A stretch of 64,000 bases of DNA from Nocardioides sp. Root240. GTDB lineage: Bacteria > Actinomycetota > Actinomycetes > Propionibacteriales > Nocardioidaceae. Made by a program: the position numbers and the translations under genes. The notes under the pieces were generated by a model. It did no database searches, was not told the DNA's origin, and saw only the letters and a list, made by a program, of their open reading frames with translations. The stretch covers positions 119,627-183,626 of the forward strand of contig NZ_LMIT01000012.1 of the NCBI RefSeq assembly GCF_001428825.1, given 5' to 3'. Shown one piece after another: positions 18,126 to 27,366 of the stretch. Every line of letters starts with the position of its first letter. Positions within the stretch are counted from its first letter, which is position 1.

Positions 18126-20291
18126 ATGTCCCACCTCTCCGCGTTGCCCAGCCGCGCCGCGCGCTGGAGCGCCACCCACCCGTGGCGTGCCATCGGCGCC
18201 TGGCTGCTGCTCGTCGTCGTCGCCGTCGGCCTGGCGATGGCCGTCCCCACGAAGGAGGTCTCCGACGCCGACTACCGCGTCGGCGACTCCGGGAGGGCCG
18301 AGGCGCTGCTCGACGGGTCCGGCCTCGACCACCCGCCCACCGAGAACGTCCTGATCACCGCCGCGTCCGGGTCCCTCGACCAGGCCGCGGCGCGCTCGGC
18401 CGCGGCCGACGTCACGTCGCGGATGGCGGGCCTGCCCGGCGTCGCGGACGTCGGCGAGCCGGTGCCGAGCGAGGACGGTACGGCGCTGATGGTCCCCGTC
18501 GAGCTGACGTCCGACGAGGTCGACGCCGACCCGCTGCTCGACGCGACGGCCGCCGTCCAGTCCGCGCATCCGGACCTCCGGGTCGCGCAGGCGGGCGACG
18601 TCACGATCGACGCCGCCATCGACGAGCGGGTCGGTGAGGACCTGCACTCGGCGGAGTTCATCAGCCTGCCGATCACGCTGGTGCTGATGCTCCTGGCGTT
18701 CGGCGCCCTCGTCGCGGCCGGGCTGCCGGTGCTGCTCGCGGCGACGAGCGTCACGGCCACCATCGGCATCAGCGCCCCGGTGTCCTACCTGGTCCCGGCC
18801 GAGTCCACCGTCACCAGCATGATCGTGCTGATCGGCATGGCCGTCGGCGTGGACTACTCGCTGTTCTACCTCAAGCGCGAGCGGCAGGAGCGCGCCGCCG
18901 GCAGGACCACGATCGATGCCGTCGCGATCGCGGCAGAGACCTCGGGCCACGCCATCCTCGTGTCCGGCGGGGCCGTGATCGCCGCCCTGGCGGGGCTCTT
19001 CGTGCTCACCGACGTCACCTTCAACTCGCTCGCGACCGGCTCGATCATCGTCGTCGCGGTCGCGGTGCTCGGCTCGATCACCGTGCTGCCGGCGCTGCTC
19101 GCCAAGCTCGGGCGCTGGGTCGACCGGCCGCGGGTCCCGCTGCTGTGGCGACTCACCCGACGCACCCGCACGGGCTCGATCAGCGGACGGCTGCTCGGCC
19201 CGGTGGTCCGGCACCCCGTCGCCGCCCTGGTCGTCGCCTCGACCGTGGTCCTCGCGCTCGCCGTGCCCGCGCTGTCGATGAAGACCCACCAGGCCAGCGC
19301 CGAGACGCTGCCCCACGACATCCCGGCGGTGCAGACGCTGCGGGCGATCACGGCGGCGTACCCGTCGGAAGGGACCTCCGCGCAGGTCGTCGTCACAGGT
19401 GTCGACGCCCCCGCCGCGGCGGCCGGCCTCCAGGAGCTCGCCACCGCGGCCGGGCAGGACGGCTTCGTCACCAGTGGCGCGACGGTGCAGGCCTCCGCCG
19501 ACGGACGCACGTCGGTGATCGACCTCGCCCTGCCGTACGACGAGTCCGACGACCGCGCCACCACGGCGATCGAGCGGCTGCGCACCTCCCTGGTCCCGCA
19601 GGTCTTCGACTCCCTCGACGGCGCCCACGTGTACGTCGGCGGAGGCGCCGCCGAGTCGCTCGACTACGCGACCAAGCAGGGCCAGCGGATGCCGATCCTG
19701 CTCGGGTTCGTGCTGCTGCTGACGATGGTGATGATGATCGCCGCGTTCCGCAGCGTGCTGCTCGGCGTGGTCTCGACCGTGCTCAACCTGGCGTCGGTCG
19801 GCGTTGCCTTCGGCATCTTGTCCATCGTCTTCCAGCACGGCGTCGGCGAGTCCCTGCTCGACTTCACCAGCCCCGGCTTCGTGATCGACTGGATCCCCGT
19901 GTTCGTGCTGGTCGTGCTGGTCGGCCTCTCGATGGACTACCACGTGTTCGTGCTCAGCCGGGTCCGTGAGCTCGTCGACGGCGGGCTGCCCGTCCGCCAG
20001 GCCGTGCACCGCGGGATCGCCGACACCGCGGGCGTGATCACCAGCGCCGCGGCGGTGATGGTGTCGGTGTTCGCCATCTTCGCGACCCTCTCCATGCTGG
20101 AGATGAAGATGATGGGCGTCGGCCTCGCGGCCGCGATCCTCGTCGACGCCACCCTCATCCGTCTGGTCGTGCTGCCGGCCGTGCTGGTGCTGCTCGGCGA
20201 CCGGGCGTGGCCGCGCCGGCGTCGTACCCCTGGACCGGTGGTGGCACCCGGTCAGCTCCCCGACCAGCTGCTGGTGCCGGTCGGGCGCTGA
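18126..20291 (+). CDS. MMPL family transporter
   Basis: A 721-residue RND-type exporter with the two-fold layout of the family: helix at 15-40, soluble loop, helix block near 180-330 (MIVLIGMAVGVDYSLFYLKRERQE), a second loop, and helix block from about 525 (VVLVGLSMDYHVFVLSRVRE). The Asp-Tyr proton-relay pairs are intact in both halves. It is divergent from the two-component genes at 16214-17985 with a 140-bp shared promoter region, which suggests induction by that system. The ATG at 18126 follows GAGGAG. Confidence 0.9.
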   Translation: MSHLSALPSRAARWSATHPWRAIGAWLLLVVVAVGLAMAVPTKEVSDADYRVGDSGRAEALLDGSGLDHPPTENVLITAASGSLDQAAARSAAADVTSRMAGLPGVADVGEPVPSEDGTALMVPVELTSDEVDADPLLDATAAVQSAHPDLRVAQAGDVTIDAAIDERVGEDLHSAEFISLPITLVLMLLAFGALVAAGLPVLLAATSVTATIGISAPVSYLVPAESTVTSMIVLIGMAVGVDYSLFYLKRERQERAAGRTTIDAVAIAAETSGHAILVSGGAVIAALAGLFVLTDVTFNSLATGSIIVVAVAVLGSITVLPALLAKLGRWVDRPRVPLLWRLTRRTRTGSISGRLLGPVVRHPVAALVVASTVVLALAVPALSMKTHQASAETLPHDIPAVQTLRAITAAYPSEGTSAQVVVTGVDAPAAAAGLQELATAAGQDGFVTSGATVQASADGRTSVIDLALPYDESDDRATTAIERLRTSLVPQVFDSLDGAHVYVGGGAAESLDYATKQGQRMPILLGFVLLLTMVMMIAAFRSVLLGVVSTVLNLASVGVAFGILSIVFQHGVGESLLDFTSPGFVIDWIPVFVLVVLVGLSMDYHVFVLSRVRELVDGGLPVRQAVHRGIADTAGVITSAAAVMVSVFAIFATLSMLEMKMMGVGLAAAILVDATLIRLVVLPAVLVLLGDRAWPRRRRTPGPVVAPGQLPDQLLVPVGR

Positions 20292-20300
20292 GGGTCCGGC

Positions 20301-21587
20301 TCAGGTGGTGCCGACCGCGGGCTCCGGCTCGCGGTCGGTCGCCGTCGTGCCGACCACGACCGACAGCACCGCGGCGATGGCGCAGAGTCCCGCGCCCGCC
20401 CACCAGGCGTAGGTGTAGGTCCCGAAGCCGTCGCGGATCACGCCGGCTCCGAGGGCCGCCACGGCCGCCCCGATCTGGTGCGAGGCGAACACCCAGCCGA
20501 ACACGATCGTGCCGCGGTCCCCGAAGATCTCGCGGCACAGGGCCGCGGTCGGCGGCACGGTCGCGACCCAGTCGAGGCCGTAGATCACGATGAACAGCAC
20601 CATGCTCGGGTGCACGCTCGCGGCGAGCAGCTGGGGAAGCAGGAGCAGACCGAGGCCGCGGAACAGGTAGTAGGCGACGAGCAGCACCCGCGGGTCGAAC
20701 TTGTCCGTGAGCCAGCCCGAGGCGATCGTGCCGACGATGTCGAAGACCCCGACCGCGGCGAGCAGGCCGGCGGCCGTGGTGCTGGACATCCCGTGGTCGT
20801 GGGCCGAGGGGATGAAGTGGATGCCGATCAGGCCGTTGGTCGTCGCCCCGCAGATCGCGAACGCCACGGCCAGCGCCCAGAACGCGCGCTGCCTGCTCGC
20901 GAAGGCCAGGCCCTCGAGGGCGCGGCGGGTGGCGCCGCCCACGTGCCGCGCCGGCGGCGTCCAGTCCTCCGCAGCGCCGTACGGGCGGACGCCACGGTCC
21001 TCCGGGTGGTCGCGCACGACCAGCCACACCACGGGTACGACGGCCAGCGCCGCCGCCGCGACCACGAGCGAGGCCGGCCGCCAGCCCGCACCGTCGGCGA
21101 GGCTCGCCACGACCGGCAGGAACACCAGCTGCCCCGTCGCCGAGCCGGCCGTGAGCACACCCATCACCAGGCCGCGGCGGTGCTCGAACCACCGGTTCGC
21201 GATGGTCGCGGCGAACACCAGCGCCATCGACCCGGTGCCCGGCCCGATCAGCACGCCCCAGAAGACGATCAGCTGCCACGACGCGGTCATCAGGACGCTG
21301 CCACCGGACCCGAGGGCGACGAGGGTCAGGGCGGAGGCGACCACCCGTCGTACGCCGAACCGGTCCATCAGGGCCGCCGCGAAGGGCGCCGTCAGGCCGA
21401 ACAGCAGCAGGTTGATGCTCACCGCCAGCGACATGACACTCGTCGACCAGCCGAACTCGTCGTGCAGCGGCACCATCAGCGCGCCCGGCGCGGCCCGGAA
21501 CCCGGCGGCGCCCACGAGCGCCAGGAAGGCCACCGCCGCCACGACCCACGCGGGGTGCAGGTGGCTGGCTTTCTTCAACGAAGTCAC
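20301..21587 (-). CDS. MFS transporter
   Basis: A 428-residue, 12-helix major facilitator protein. The signature loop between helices 2 and 3 is seen as AALMDRFGVRRVVASAL, and its second-half counterpart as GWLTDKFDPRVLL. The sequence resembles the monocarboxylate/oxalate-type group (RFGVRR, GPGTGSMALV), but the substrate cannot be assigned. It starts with GTG at 21587, only 18 bp from the divergent regulator start at 21606, so the two promoters must overlap. Confidence 0.87.
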   Translation of the reverse strand: MTSLKKASHLHPAWVVAAVAFLALVGAAGFRAAPGALMVPLHDEFGWSTSVMSLAVSINLLLFGLTAPFAAALMDRFGVRRVVASALTLVALGSGGSVLMTASWQLIVFWGVLIGPGTGSMALVFAATIANRWFEHRRGLVMGVLTAGSATGQLVFLPVVASLADGAGWRPASLVVAAAALAVVPVVWLVVRDHPEDRGVRPYGAAEDWTPPARHVGGATRRALEGLAFASRQRAFWALAVAFAICGATTNGLIGIHFIPSAHDHGMSSTTAAGLLAAVGVFDIVGTIASGWLTDKFDPRVLLVAYYLFRGLGLLLLPQLLAASVHPSMVLFIVIYGLDWVATVPPTAALCREIFGDRGTIVFGWVFASHQIGAAVAALGAGVIRDGFGTYTYAWWAGAGLCAIAAVLSVVVGTTATDREPEPAVGTT

Positions 21588-21605
21588 GGCGCTACGCTAG
21601 CAGGC

Positions 21606-22094
21606 ATGCCGCTGCGCTCGGACTGGTCGACGGAGTACTGCCCGATCCGCCGCTCCCTCGACGTCCTCGGGGACCCGTGGGTGCTGCTGATCGTGCGCGA
21701 CGTGCTCCACGGCACCGGCCGGTTCGAGCAGCTGCGCGACAACCTCGGCATCTCCGAGGCGGTGCTCTCCCGCCGCCTGCGCGCCATGCGCGAGGCGGGG
21801 CTGCTCGACGTCGTCGACTACGAGCGCGGCGGCCGCACCCGGCAGCGGTACGTCGCCACCCCCGCCGCCGCGGACCTGCTCCCCCTGCTGCACCACCTCG
21901 CCATCTGGGGCGAGAAGCACACCGTCGAGCCCGACGGTGGCGCTCACATGGCGCTGGTCCACCAGCCCTGCGGCCGGGAGACCACCGACGGCGAGCGCTG
22001 CTCGTCCTGCGGCGAGCCGCTGCGGCCGGAGGACATGACGTGGGTCAAGCCGTGGCTGGGGACCGAGCACCAGCTGCGGCCGGCGGGCGCCTGA
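21606..22094 (+). CDS. HxlR-type winged-helix regulator with C-terminal Cys cluster
   Basis: A 162-residue protein. Residues 1-100 are an HxlR winged helix (CPIRRSLDVLGDPWVLLIVRDVLHG, LGISEAVLSRRLRAM). The C-terminal 45 residues contain four cysteines (CGRETTDGERCSSCGEPL) that could bind zinc. The ATG sits 7 nt after TACGCT (21593-21598), suggesting a leaderless message. It is divergent from the MFS gene and probably controls it. Confidence 0.88.
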   Translation: MPLRSDWSTEYCPIRRSLDVLGDPWVLLIVRDVLHGTGRFEQLRDNLGISEAVLSRRLRAMREAGLLDVVDYERGGRTRQRYVATPAAADLLPLLHHLAIWGEKHTVEPDGGAHMALVHQPCGRETTDGERCSSCGEPLRPEDMTWVKPWLGTEHQLRPAGA

Positions 22095-22117
22095 GGCCCC
22101 GGCCGGGGATCGTCAGG
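22090..22117. terminator. hairpin at the convergent HxlR / RsbX-like junction
   Basis: CCTGA and TCAGG outer pairs enclose CCCCG-gc-CGGGG. It overlaps both stops (22094 and 22113). Confidence 0.5.
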
Positions 22118-23009
22118 GAAGACCCACCCGGACGGCGACCACGCAGGCGTCCTCCGCGGCCGTGCGGTGCTCCTGCATCAGCCGGGCGCACAGCAACGCC
22201 GGGTGCGCTCCCGCACCACCGGTCGCGGTCCACCCGTCGCCCTCGATGCCGGCGGTGTGGACGACGACGGACAGCCCGCGGCTCCACCCGACGGTGACCT
22301 CGTCCCCCCGCAGGCCCGGCGGCCTGCTCCCCACGCCGACCACGCCGCAGCGTGCCGGGGCCACCGTCCGGACCCCGTCGGCCAGCAGGTCGACGACGAC
22401 GTCCCCCACCGAGGCCGCCCGCGCGGTGCGTGCGGCCAGGTCGACCTCGATGGCCGCCGCGGCGACACCCGCTGTGCCCGCGAGCATCCCGTGGAGCACC
22501 CGGAGGGTCGCTCGTGGCGTGGTCACGGCGGGGAAGGACAGTGCGCGCTCCAGCAGCTGCGCGCCCTGCGGACCTCCGTCGACGGCGGCACAGACCAGGA
22601 TGCCCAGGCTCGTCGGCCCGTGCCACGCCCGCCAGCCGTGGGCACCACCCGCGTCGTCCGCGGCGGCGACCAGCCCCGTGACGTACGCCGACCCGGCCTC
22701 CGACGGCGACGCCGGGAAGCGGTTCCACGTCGGGGTGACCGCGTCGGTCAGGGCGTCCGCCCGGCCGAAGGCCGTGGCCTCCACGCCGGGCCCGCCGACC
22801 GGGCCGAGGTCGCGCACGCTCACCCAGCCTCCGCTGGCGGCGGCCAGGCCCGTGGCCATCTCGGTCACGTGCTGGGCGAGGGCGGCCAGGTCAGGAGCGC
22901 CCAACCGCGCACGGTCCGCCACCTGACGGGCGGAGCGCCGTACCTGCTCCACGTCATGGTGCTGGAGGACCGGTATCAACCGGCCGGGAACGACGAAATC
23001 GAGTGCCAT
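22113..23009 (-). CDS. RsbX-like PP2C/SpoIIE-family phosphatase domain protein
   Basis: A 298-residue protein. The C-terminal half (IEVDLAARTARAASVGDVVVDLL ... HTAGIEGDGW ... EDACVVAVRV) has the RsbX/SpoIIE-type serine phosphatase pattern with conserved GDV and late acidic positions. The first about 130 residues look GAF-like or like a sensor domain but are not clearly assignable. Such proteins act in partner-switching control of stress sigma factors or stressosomes. The metal-binding Asp set is less obvious than in classic SpoIIE, so activity is inferred. It is divergent from the GAF-ANTAR gene across a 249-bp intergenic region. Confidence 0.6.
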   Translation of the reverse strand: MALDFVVPGRLIPVLQHHDVEQVRRSARQVADRARLGAPDLAALAQHVTEMATGLAAASGGWVSVRDLGPVGGPGVEATAFGRADALTDAVTPTWNRFPASPSEAGSAYVTGLVAAADDAGGAHGWRAWHGPTSLGILVCAAVDGGPQGAQLLERALSFPAVTTPRATLRVLHGMLAGTAGVAAAAIEVDLAARTARAASVGDVVVDLLADGVRTVAPARCGVVGVGSRPPGLRGDEVTVGWSRGLSVVVHTAGIEGDGWTATGGAGAHPALLCARLMQEHRTAAEDACVVAVRVGLP

Positions 23010-23258
23010 GTGGAATCCACCCCGAGAGGAGGTCGCGACCGAGGATCCCGGTGGCGTCCTCGTGGAACGCCTGCCGCGGGTCGTCGACCTGGGGTGGCCC
23101 GCACTGTTTGAGCCGTTCTCGACTATGTCACCGATCCGGTGCCATGGCCATCCCTCGCTCACCGAGCCCCGTGCGATACTTCCTCCGCGGCTCGAGAAAT
23201 GGGTCGGTGTTGGACGGTGCCGATGAACGCACCACAGCATTCGTGGAGGTGGGTGGCG

Positions 23259-23978
23259 ATGACCAGCTCGGTTCCACTGGACCAGGCCGCTGTTGCCTTC
23301 CAGCAGCTCGCTCAGCTCGTCTACCAGGGTGAGTCCTTCGCCGGCATCTACGACGAGATCTGCCGGATCGCCGTGCAGGTCGTCCCCGGTTGCGACCACG
23401 CGTGCATCACGACGATCAGCGCCGGCCGGTCCCCGACGCTCGAGGCGACGACCGACGACGTCGCGGCGCTGATCGACCGCACCGAGTGGGAGGTCCGCGA
23501 GGGCCCGTGCGTCGACGCGATACTGACCGATCGCTTCGACTGCGACCCCGACATCACGCGGAACCCCACCTGGCCGCGGCTCGCCGAGCGGGTCCTGGCC
23601 CAGACCCCCGTCCGCGGGATGGTCGGCTACCGGATCTCGGCGGGACCGCAGAAGGTCGGCGCGCTCAATCTCTTCTCCGACACGGCGGGCGCTCTGACCC
23701 AGGAGGGGGCCGAGGTCGGCGCGATTCTCGCCTCCTTCGCCTCGGTGGCGATCACGGCCGCCCGTGAGAAGACCGGCGCGCAGAACCTCCTCGAGGGACT
23801 CATCAACAACCGCGAGATCGGCAAGGCCGTCGGGGTCCTCATGGTGACCGAGGGCATCAGCGACGCCGAGGCGTTCGAGAAGCTCCGCACCGCCTCCAAC
23901 CACCTCAACGTCCGCCTCGCCGAGGTCGCGCGCCGGGTGGTCGCCGACAGCGACGTGGGTCAGACCGCTTCCGACTGA
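23259..23978 (+). CDS. GAF and ANTAR domain protein
   Basis: A 239-residue protein. The N-terminal GAF domain (about 20-165: CDHACITTISAGRSPTLEATTDD, then REGPCVDAI) is followed by an RNA-binding ANTAR domain (about 178-235: LINNREIGKAVGVLMVTEGISDAEAFEKLRTAS). ANTAR proteins act as antiterminators by binding paired hexaloop hairpins. The start at 23259 follows GGAGGTGGG. An upstream ATG at 23223 is also in frame. The extended -10 TGCGATACT (23172-23180) is a plausible promoter. The target transcript is not evident here. Confidence 0.88.
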   Translation: MTSSVPLDQAAVAFQQLAQLVYQGESFAGIYDEICRIAVQVVPGCDHACITTISAGRSPTLEATTDDVAALIDRTEWEVREGPCVDAILTDRFDCDPDITRNPTWPRLAERVLAQTPVRGMVGYRISAGPQKVGALNLFSDTAGALTQEGAEVGAILASFASVAITAAREKTGAQNLLEGLINNREIGKAVGVLMVTEGISDAEAFEKLRTASNHLNVRLAEVARRVVADSDVGQTASD

Positions 23979-24113
23979 CGCGGGGTACGCCCGACCCGAG
24001 CGGGTACGGCGCGGACAGCCACACGATTGCCGCATGCGGACGGACGGTGGTCAGGCCCCCTCCGGTCCAACAATCGGCCGGTGGGGGCCGCCCCCCGAGG
24101 AAGCCCGCGAACA

Positions 24114-24147
24114 ACGAGGGTCCCGGTCGTTCGACCGGGACCCTCGT
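24114..24147. terminator. bidirectional terminator hairpin
   Basis: A perfect 16-bp inverted repeat (arms 24114-24129 and 24132-24147) with a 2-nt centre, between the convergent GAF-ANTAR and DUF1254 genes. Confidence 0.85.
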
Positions 24148-24184
24148 CGGGATCAGGTTCGGGTCACCCGAACCGAGCGGGCTC

Positions 24185-25645
24185 CTACGACGCCGGCATG
24201 ATCGCCGGCGGGTTCCAGCCGGTGCCGTCGACGATCCCGGCGATCCGGTCGGGCGTCGGGGCGTAGAGGCGCCAGCCCAGCCGGAACGACGAGCCGGCGG
24301 GCGCGGGCAGCCAGTTCTGCGCCTGCGCGGGGTCGCTCGGCGGCGTGCTCTGGACGTACAGGTCGATCGAGCCGTCGGCATTCCGCTGGAGGTCCGAGCG
24401 GTCGTTGATGACGTAGCGGTCGATCTCGTTCTCGACCAGGTACTGCGCGGCGTCGTACATGGTCACCGACCAGAACGCGTCGACGGGCGGGGCCCAGCCG
24501 GCCGGCAGGTGGATGACGTACCTCTTGTTGCCCGACAGCGGGGCGCCGAGCCGGTCGGCGAAGCCGAGGGAGTAGATCGCCTGGTCGGGTGTCTGCGCAC
24601 CGAGGCCGATCTGGGCGACCATCGCGCGGAGCTGGTAGTTCGTCCCGTACGTACCGGCGGCCAGCGTCAGGTAGCCGTTGTGCGTCGGGAACGACGTCGC
24701 GTGCAGCGCCTGCGTGTCGGCGGCGATCCGCCCCCGCGCATCCGCGACTGCGGCCGTCATGCCGGCGACCGTCTCCGGGCTGAGTGTGGGATCGGTGGAC
24801 GGCGTCCGGCCCGGGCCGACCCCGATCGCGCCGATCCTGTCGATCTCGGCCTGGTCGGCCGCCGGGGGCGGGAACTCGGCGAGCAGCTCACCGAGCCTGT
24901 CGAAGTAGGCCATGCCGGTCGGCAGCGACTGCTGGTCGATCGTGGTGTCGGGGTCGGCCGGCACGGGAGGCTGCCAGTTCTTCCGTGGGTACGCGCTCAG
25001 CGGCACCATCGTGAACTTGTCCTGCAGGTCGCGGACCTTCTCGATGTCCTTGGGGTCGCCGTTGTCGGCGTAGATGCGCTCGATGATCAGCACCCGGTCG
25101 TACGCCGACCGGATCCTGGTCACCTTCTTCGGAAGGACGGTCGCGGCGTCCCCCGGACCGACGAGCGCGTACGCGCCCGGCTCGGTTCCCTGGACGGAGC
25201 CGGGGTTGCCGAACGTCTCCGTGTAGGGGTCGAGCATCTGCAGGCTCCAGTAGCGATCCCCCTTGACCTTGGGGATCGTGATCACGATCGGGCCGTCGCT
25301 GAGGTCGAGCCAGGCCGTCGCATAGAGAGTGTCCAGGTTCGGAGAGACCACCCAGTGGTCGGCCGGGTCGGAGAAGTCCCGGAAGGCGTTGAACTGGTTC
25401 TCGGGTCCGTAGCCGTGCCCGTTGCTGATGTCGACACTCGTCTGGAGGCGCTGGGTCTTGTCGACCTCGAGCAGCGGCAGGCCGTACTTGTAGGCCTCCA
25501 GCCCGAGTGCGTAGCCGCGGTCGTAGTCGGACGTGGCGTCGGCCGACGCCGTGCCGGCGAGGGTGGACGCGGCTCCGAGCGTGGCCAGGGCCAGCGTCGT
25601 GGCGGTGACGAGCCGGCGAAGCCGCCGGGGGGTGTGCTGGTGCAC
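24185..25645 (-). CDS. secreted DUF1254/DUF1214 domain protein
   Basis: A 486-residue protein with a cleavable signal peptide (RRLRRLVTATTLALATLGAASTLAGTASA). It then shows the DUF1254 pattern (AYKYGLPLLEVDKTQ, SPNLDTLYATAWLDLSDGPIVITIPKV, RYWSLQMLDPY) and a C-terminal DUF1214 block (WSVTMYDAAQYLVENEIDRYVINDR). The biochemical role of the family is unknown. Some members are found with lipid or cell-envelope genes. It is the last gene of a leftward lipid operon starting at 30963, 46 bp after the small membrane protein gene. Confidence 0.88.
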   Translation of the reverse strand: MHQHTPRRLRRLVTATTLALATLGAASTLAGTASADATSDYDRGYALGLEAYKYGLPLLEVDKTQRLQTSVDISNGHGYGPENQFNAFRDFSDPADHWVVSPNLDTLYATAWLDLSDGPIVITIPKVKGDRYWSLQMLDPYTETFGNPGSVQGTEPGAYALVGPGDAATVLPKKVTRIRSAYDRVLIIERIYADNGDPKDIEKVRDLQDKFTMVPLSAYPRKNWQPPVPADPDTTIDQQSLPTGMAYFDRLGELLAEFPPPAADQAEIDRIGAIGVGPGRTPSTDPTLSPETVAGMTAAVADARGRIAADTQALHATSFPTHNGYLTLAAGTYGTNYQLRAMVAQIGLGAQTPDQAIYSLGFADRLGAPLSGNKRYVIHLPAGWAPPVDAFWSVTMYDAAQYLVENEIDRYVINDRSDLQRNADGSIDLYVQSTPPSDPAQAQNWLPAPAGSSFRLGWRLYAPTPDRIAGIVDGTGWNPPAIMPAS

Positions 25646-25691
25646 GAGGTGCTCCTTCTTTCGGGGTGAGGGGTCGGGTTGTCGGTGGCGG

Positions 25692-26093
25692 TCAGCCGGA
25701 CGGGGGCCGGGCGGGCGCCGGGACCCTGGTCGCGACGAGGTACCAGGCGAACAGCAGGCTGAAGACGACGTCGCCGGAGACCACCGCGGTCAGGCGCCCG
25801 TTGGCCGTCCCGTCGACGAGGTGGCCGGCGACGATCGCGACCACGAGGACCTTGCCGGCCAGGCCGAGCTGGACGATGCCGCGGTTCCGGTCAGGCGAAC
25901 CGCCCGCCATCCAGTAGCCGACGCCGAACAGCCCGATGGCCGCGATGCCGATGTGCGAGAAGACCGTGTCGGTGGGCACTGGGCGCAGGCCGAGGTCCTC
26001 GGCGAGGCCGAGCGCGGGCAGGAAGAGCAGGACGGCGGCCGCGTTGAACAGCGCGGCCGTGCGGAACAGGATCCGGGCCTGACGGGCGGGCAT
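25692..26093 (-). CDS. hypothetical four-helix membrane protein in the lipid operon
   Basis: A 133-residue protein with four hydrophobic stretches (ALFNAAAVLLFLPALGL, IGIAAIGLFGVGYWMAG, LAGKVLVVAIVAGHLV, VVSGDVVFSLLFAWYLV). I do not recognise the family. The ATG at 26093 follows GGAGATCACC, and the gene is 23 bp after the thiolase-like gene. The context implies a membrane role in lipid handling, which is inference only. Confidence 0.75.
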   Translation of the reverse strand: MPARQARILFRTAALFNAAAVLLFLPALGLAEDLGLRPVPTDTVFSHIGIAAIGLFGVGYWMAGGSPDRNRGIVQLGLAGKVLVVAIVAGHLVDGTANGRLTAVVSGDVVFSLLFAWYLVATRVPAPARPPSG

Positions 26094-26116
26094 GGTGATC
26101 TCCGGTCTCGTGACGA

Positions 26117-27358
26117 TCAGGGGTGGGTGAGGATGTGGACGGCGACAGCGGCTTCCTCGATGCCGACGAGGCCGCCGCCGTTCTCCTGGATGGCGCACCG
26201 GGCGCCGTCGACCTGCCGGGGTCCGGCCTCGCCGCGCAGCTGTGTGGTCAGCTCGAAGAGCTGGCCGATCCCGGTGGCACCGAGCGGGTGGCCCTTCGAC
26301 TCCAGTCCGCCGGACGTGTTGATCGGGATCCGGCCGCCGAGGGAGAAGTCGCCGCGCTCGGCCGCGGGACCGCCCATGCCGTCGGGGACCAGCCCGAGGT
26401 TCTCGGCCTGGATGATCTCGCCGACGGCCGAGGCGTCGTGGACCTCCGCGACGTCGATGTCGGACGGGGCCAGCCCGGCGTCGGCGTAGGCCTGTTGGGC
26501 CGCTCGCCGCCCGACGCCCTGCTCGAACTCGTCCGCAGTGCGGTGCGTGAAGCTCCGCACCACGCTGGCCGCCACGCGGACCGCTCGGGACCGGTCGGCC
26601 CCGATCCGGCGCAGGCCCTCCTCGGTGCACAGCACCACCGCTGCGGCGCCGTCCGAGGTCGGCGCGCACATCGGCAGGGTCAACGGATGGGTGATCGGCG
26701 GCGCAGCGAGCACCTCCTCGACCGTGTACGGCGTGCGGAACTGTGACAACGGGTTGTGCACCGAGTGCTGGTGGTTCTTGGCCGACACGGCGGCGATCTG
26801 GCGTGCGGTCGTGCCCCACGTGGCCATGTGGTGACGGGCCAGCGCGGCGTACACCGCCATGAACCGGCTGTACGGCCGGTCCGACTCCGAGCCCTCGGGA
26901 ACGGTCACGCCCTCGCCCAGCCGGACCAGCGCCTCGTAGTTCTCGTCGGCGCGCGAGACGTCCCAGCCGCCCTCGAAGAGGGCCAGCGTCCGGGCCTTGT
27001 CGGCGACGTTCATCTTCTCGGCGCCGAGCGCCAGGGCCACGTCGGTGCTGCCCGCGCGCAGGCCCTGGACGGCCAGGTGCACGGCGGTGCTCCCCGAGGC
27101 GCAGGCGTTCTCGACGTTGAAGACGGGGATCCCCTCCACGCCGACCTTGCCCAGGACGACCTGGCCGGGGATCGAGAGCTGTCCCTGCAGGGGCCCGTTC
27201 GTCACGCCGGCGTAGTAGGCCGCGCCGAGGTCCTTCACGTCGCAACCCGCGTCGCTCAACGCACCCCGGAGGGCCTCGCCGGCGAGGTCCTCCAGCGACC
27301 GGGCGGGATGCCGGCCGAAGACCGTCATCGCGATGCCGGCGATGTAGACGTCCGTCAT
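26117..27358 (-). CDS. thiolase-like (SCP2/lipid-transfer type) acyltransferase
   Basis: A 413-residue thiolase-fold protein. The acyl-accepting Cys is in NVENACASGS (near residue 89) and the catalytic His in SKGHPLGATG. The C-terminal motif reads AIQENGGGLVG, lacking the usual CxG cysteine of acetyl-CoA acetyltransferases. That is characteristic of SCP-x/Ltp-type thiolases acting on branched or steroid-like acyl chains. It would perform thiolytic or retro-aldol chain shortening in the cytosol. The gene follows the SDR gene by 8 bp in the leftward operon. Confidence 0.87.
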   Translation of the reverse strand: MTDVYIAGIAMTVFGRHPARSLEDLAGEALRGALSDAGCDVKDLGAAYYAGVTNGPLQGQLSIPGQVVLGKVGVEGIPVFNVENACASGSTAVHLAVQGLRAGSTDVALALGAEKMNVADKARTLALFEGGWDVSRADENYEALVRLGEGVTVPEGSESDRPYSRFMAVYAALARHHMATWGTTARQIAAVSAKNHQHSVHNPLSQFRTPYTVEEVLAAPPITHPLTLPMCAPTSDGAAAVVLCTEEGLRRIGADRSRAVRVAASVVRSFTHRTADEFEQGVGRRAAQQAYADAGLAPSDIDVAEVHDASAVGEIIQAENLGLVPDGMGGPAAERGDFSLGGRIPINTSGGLESKGHPLGATGIGQLFELTTQLRGEAGPRQVDGARCAIQENGGGLVGIEEAAVAVHILTHP

Positions 27359-27366
27359 GGGGTGCC

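Noticed and set aside
17982..20009. 675-codon open frame antisense to the second MMPL gene
   Set aside because: Same artefact of third-position GC. No motif or ribosome site.
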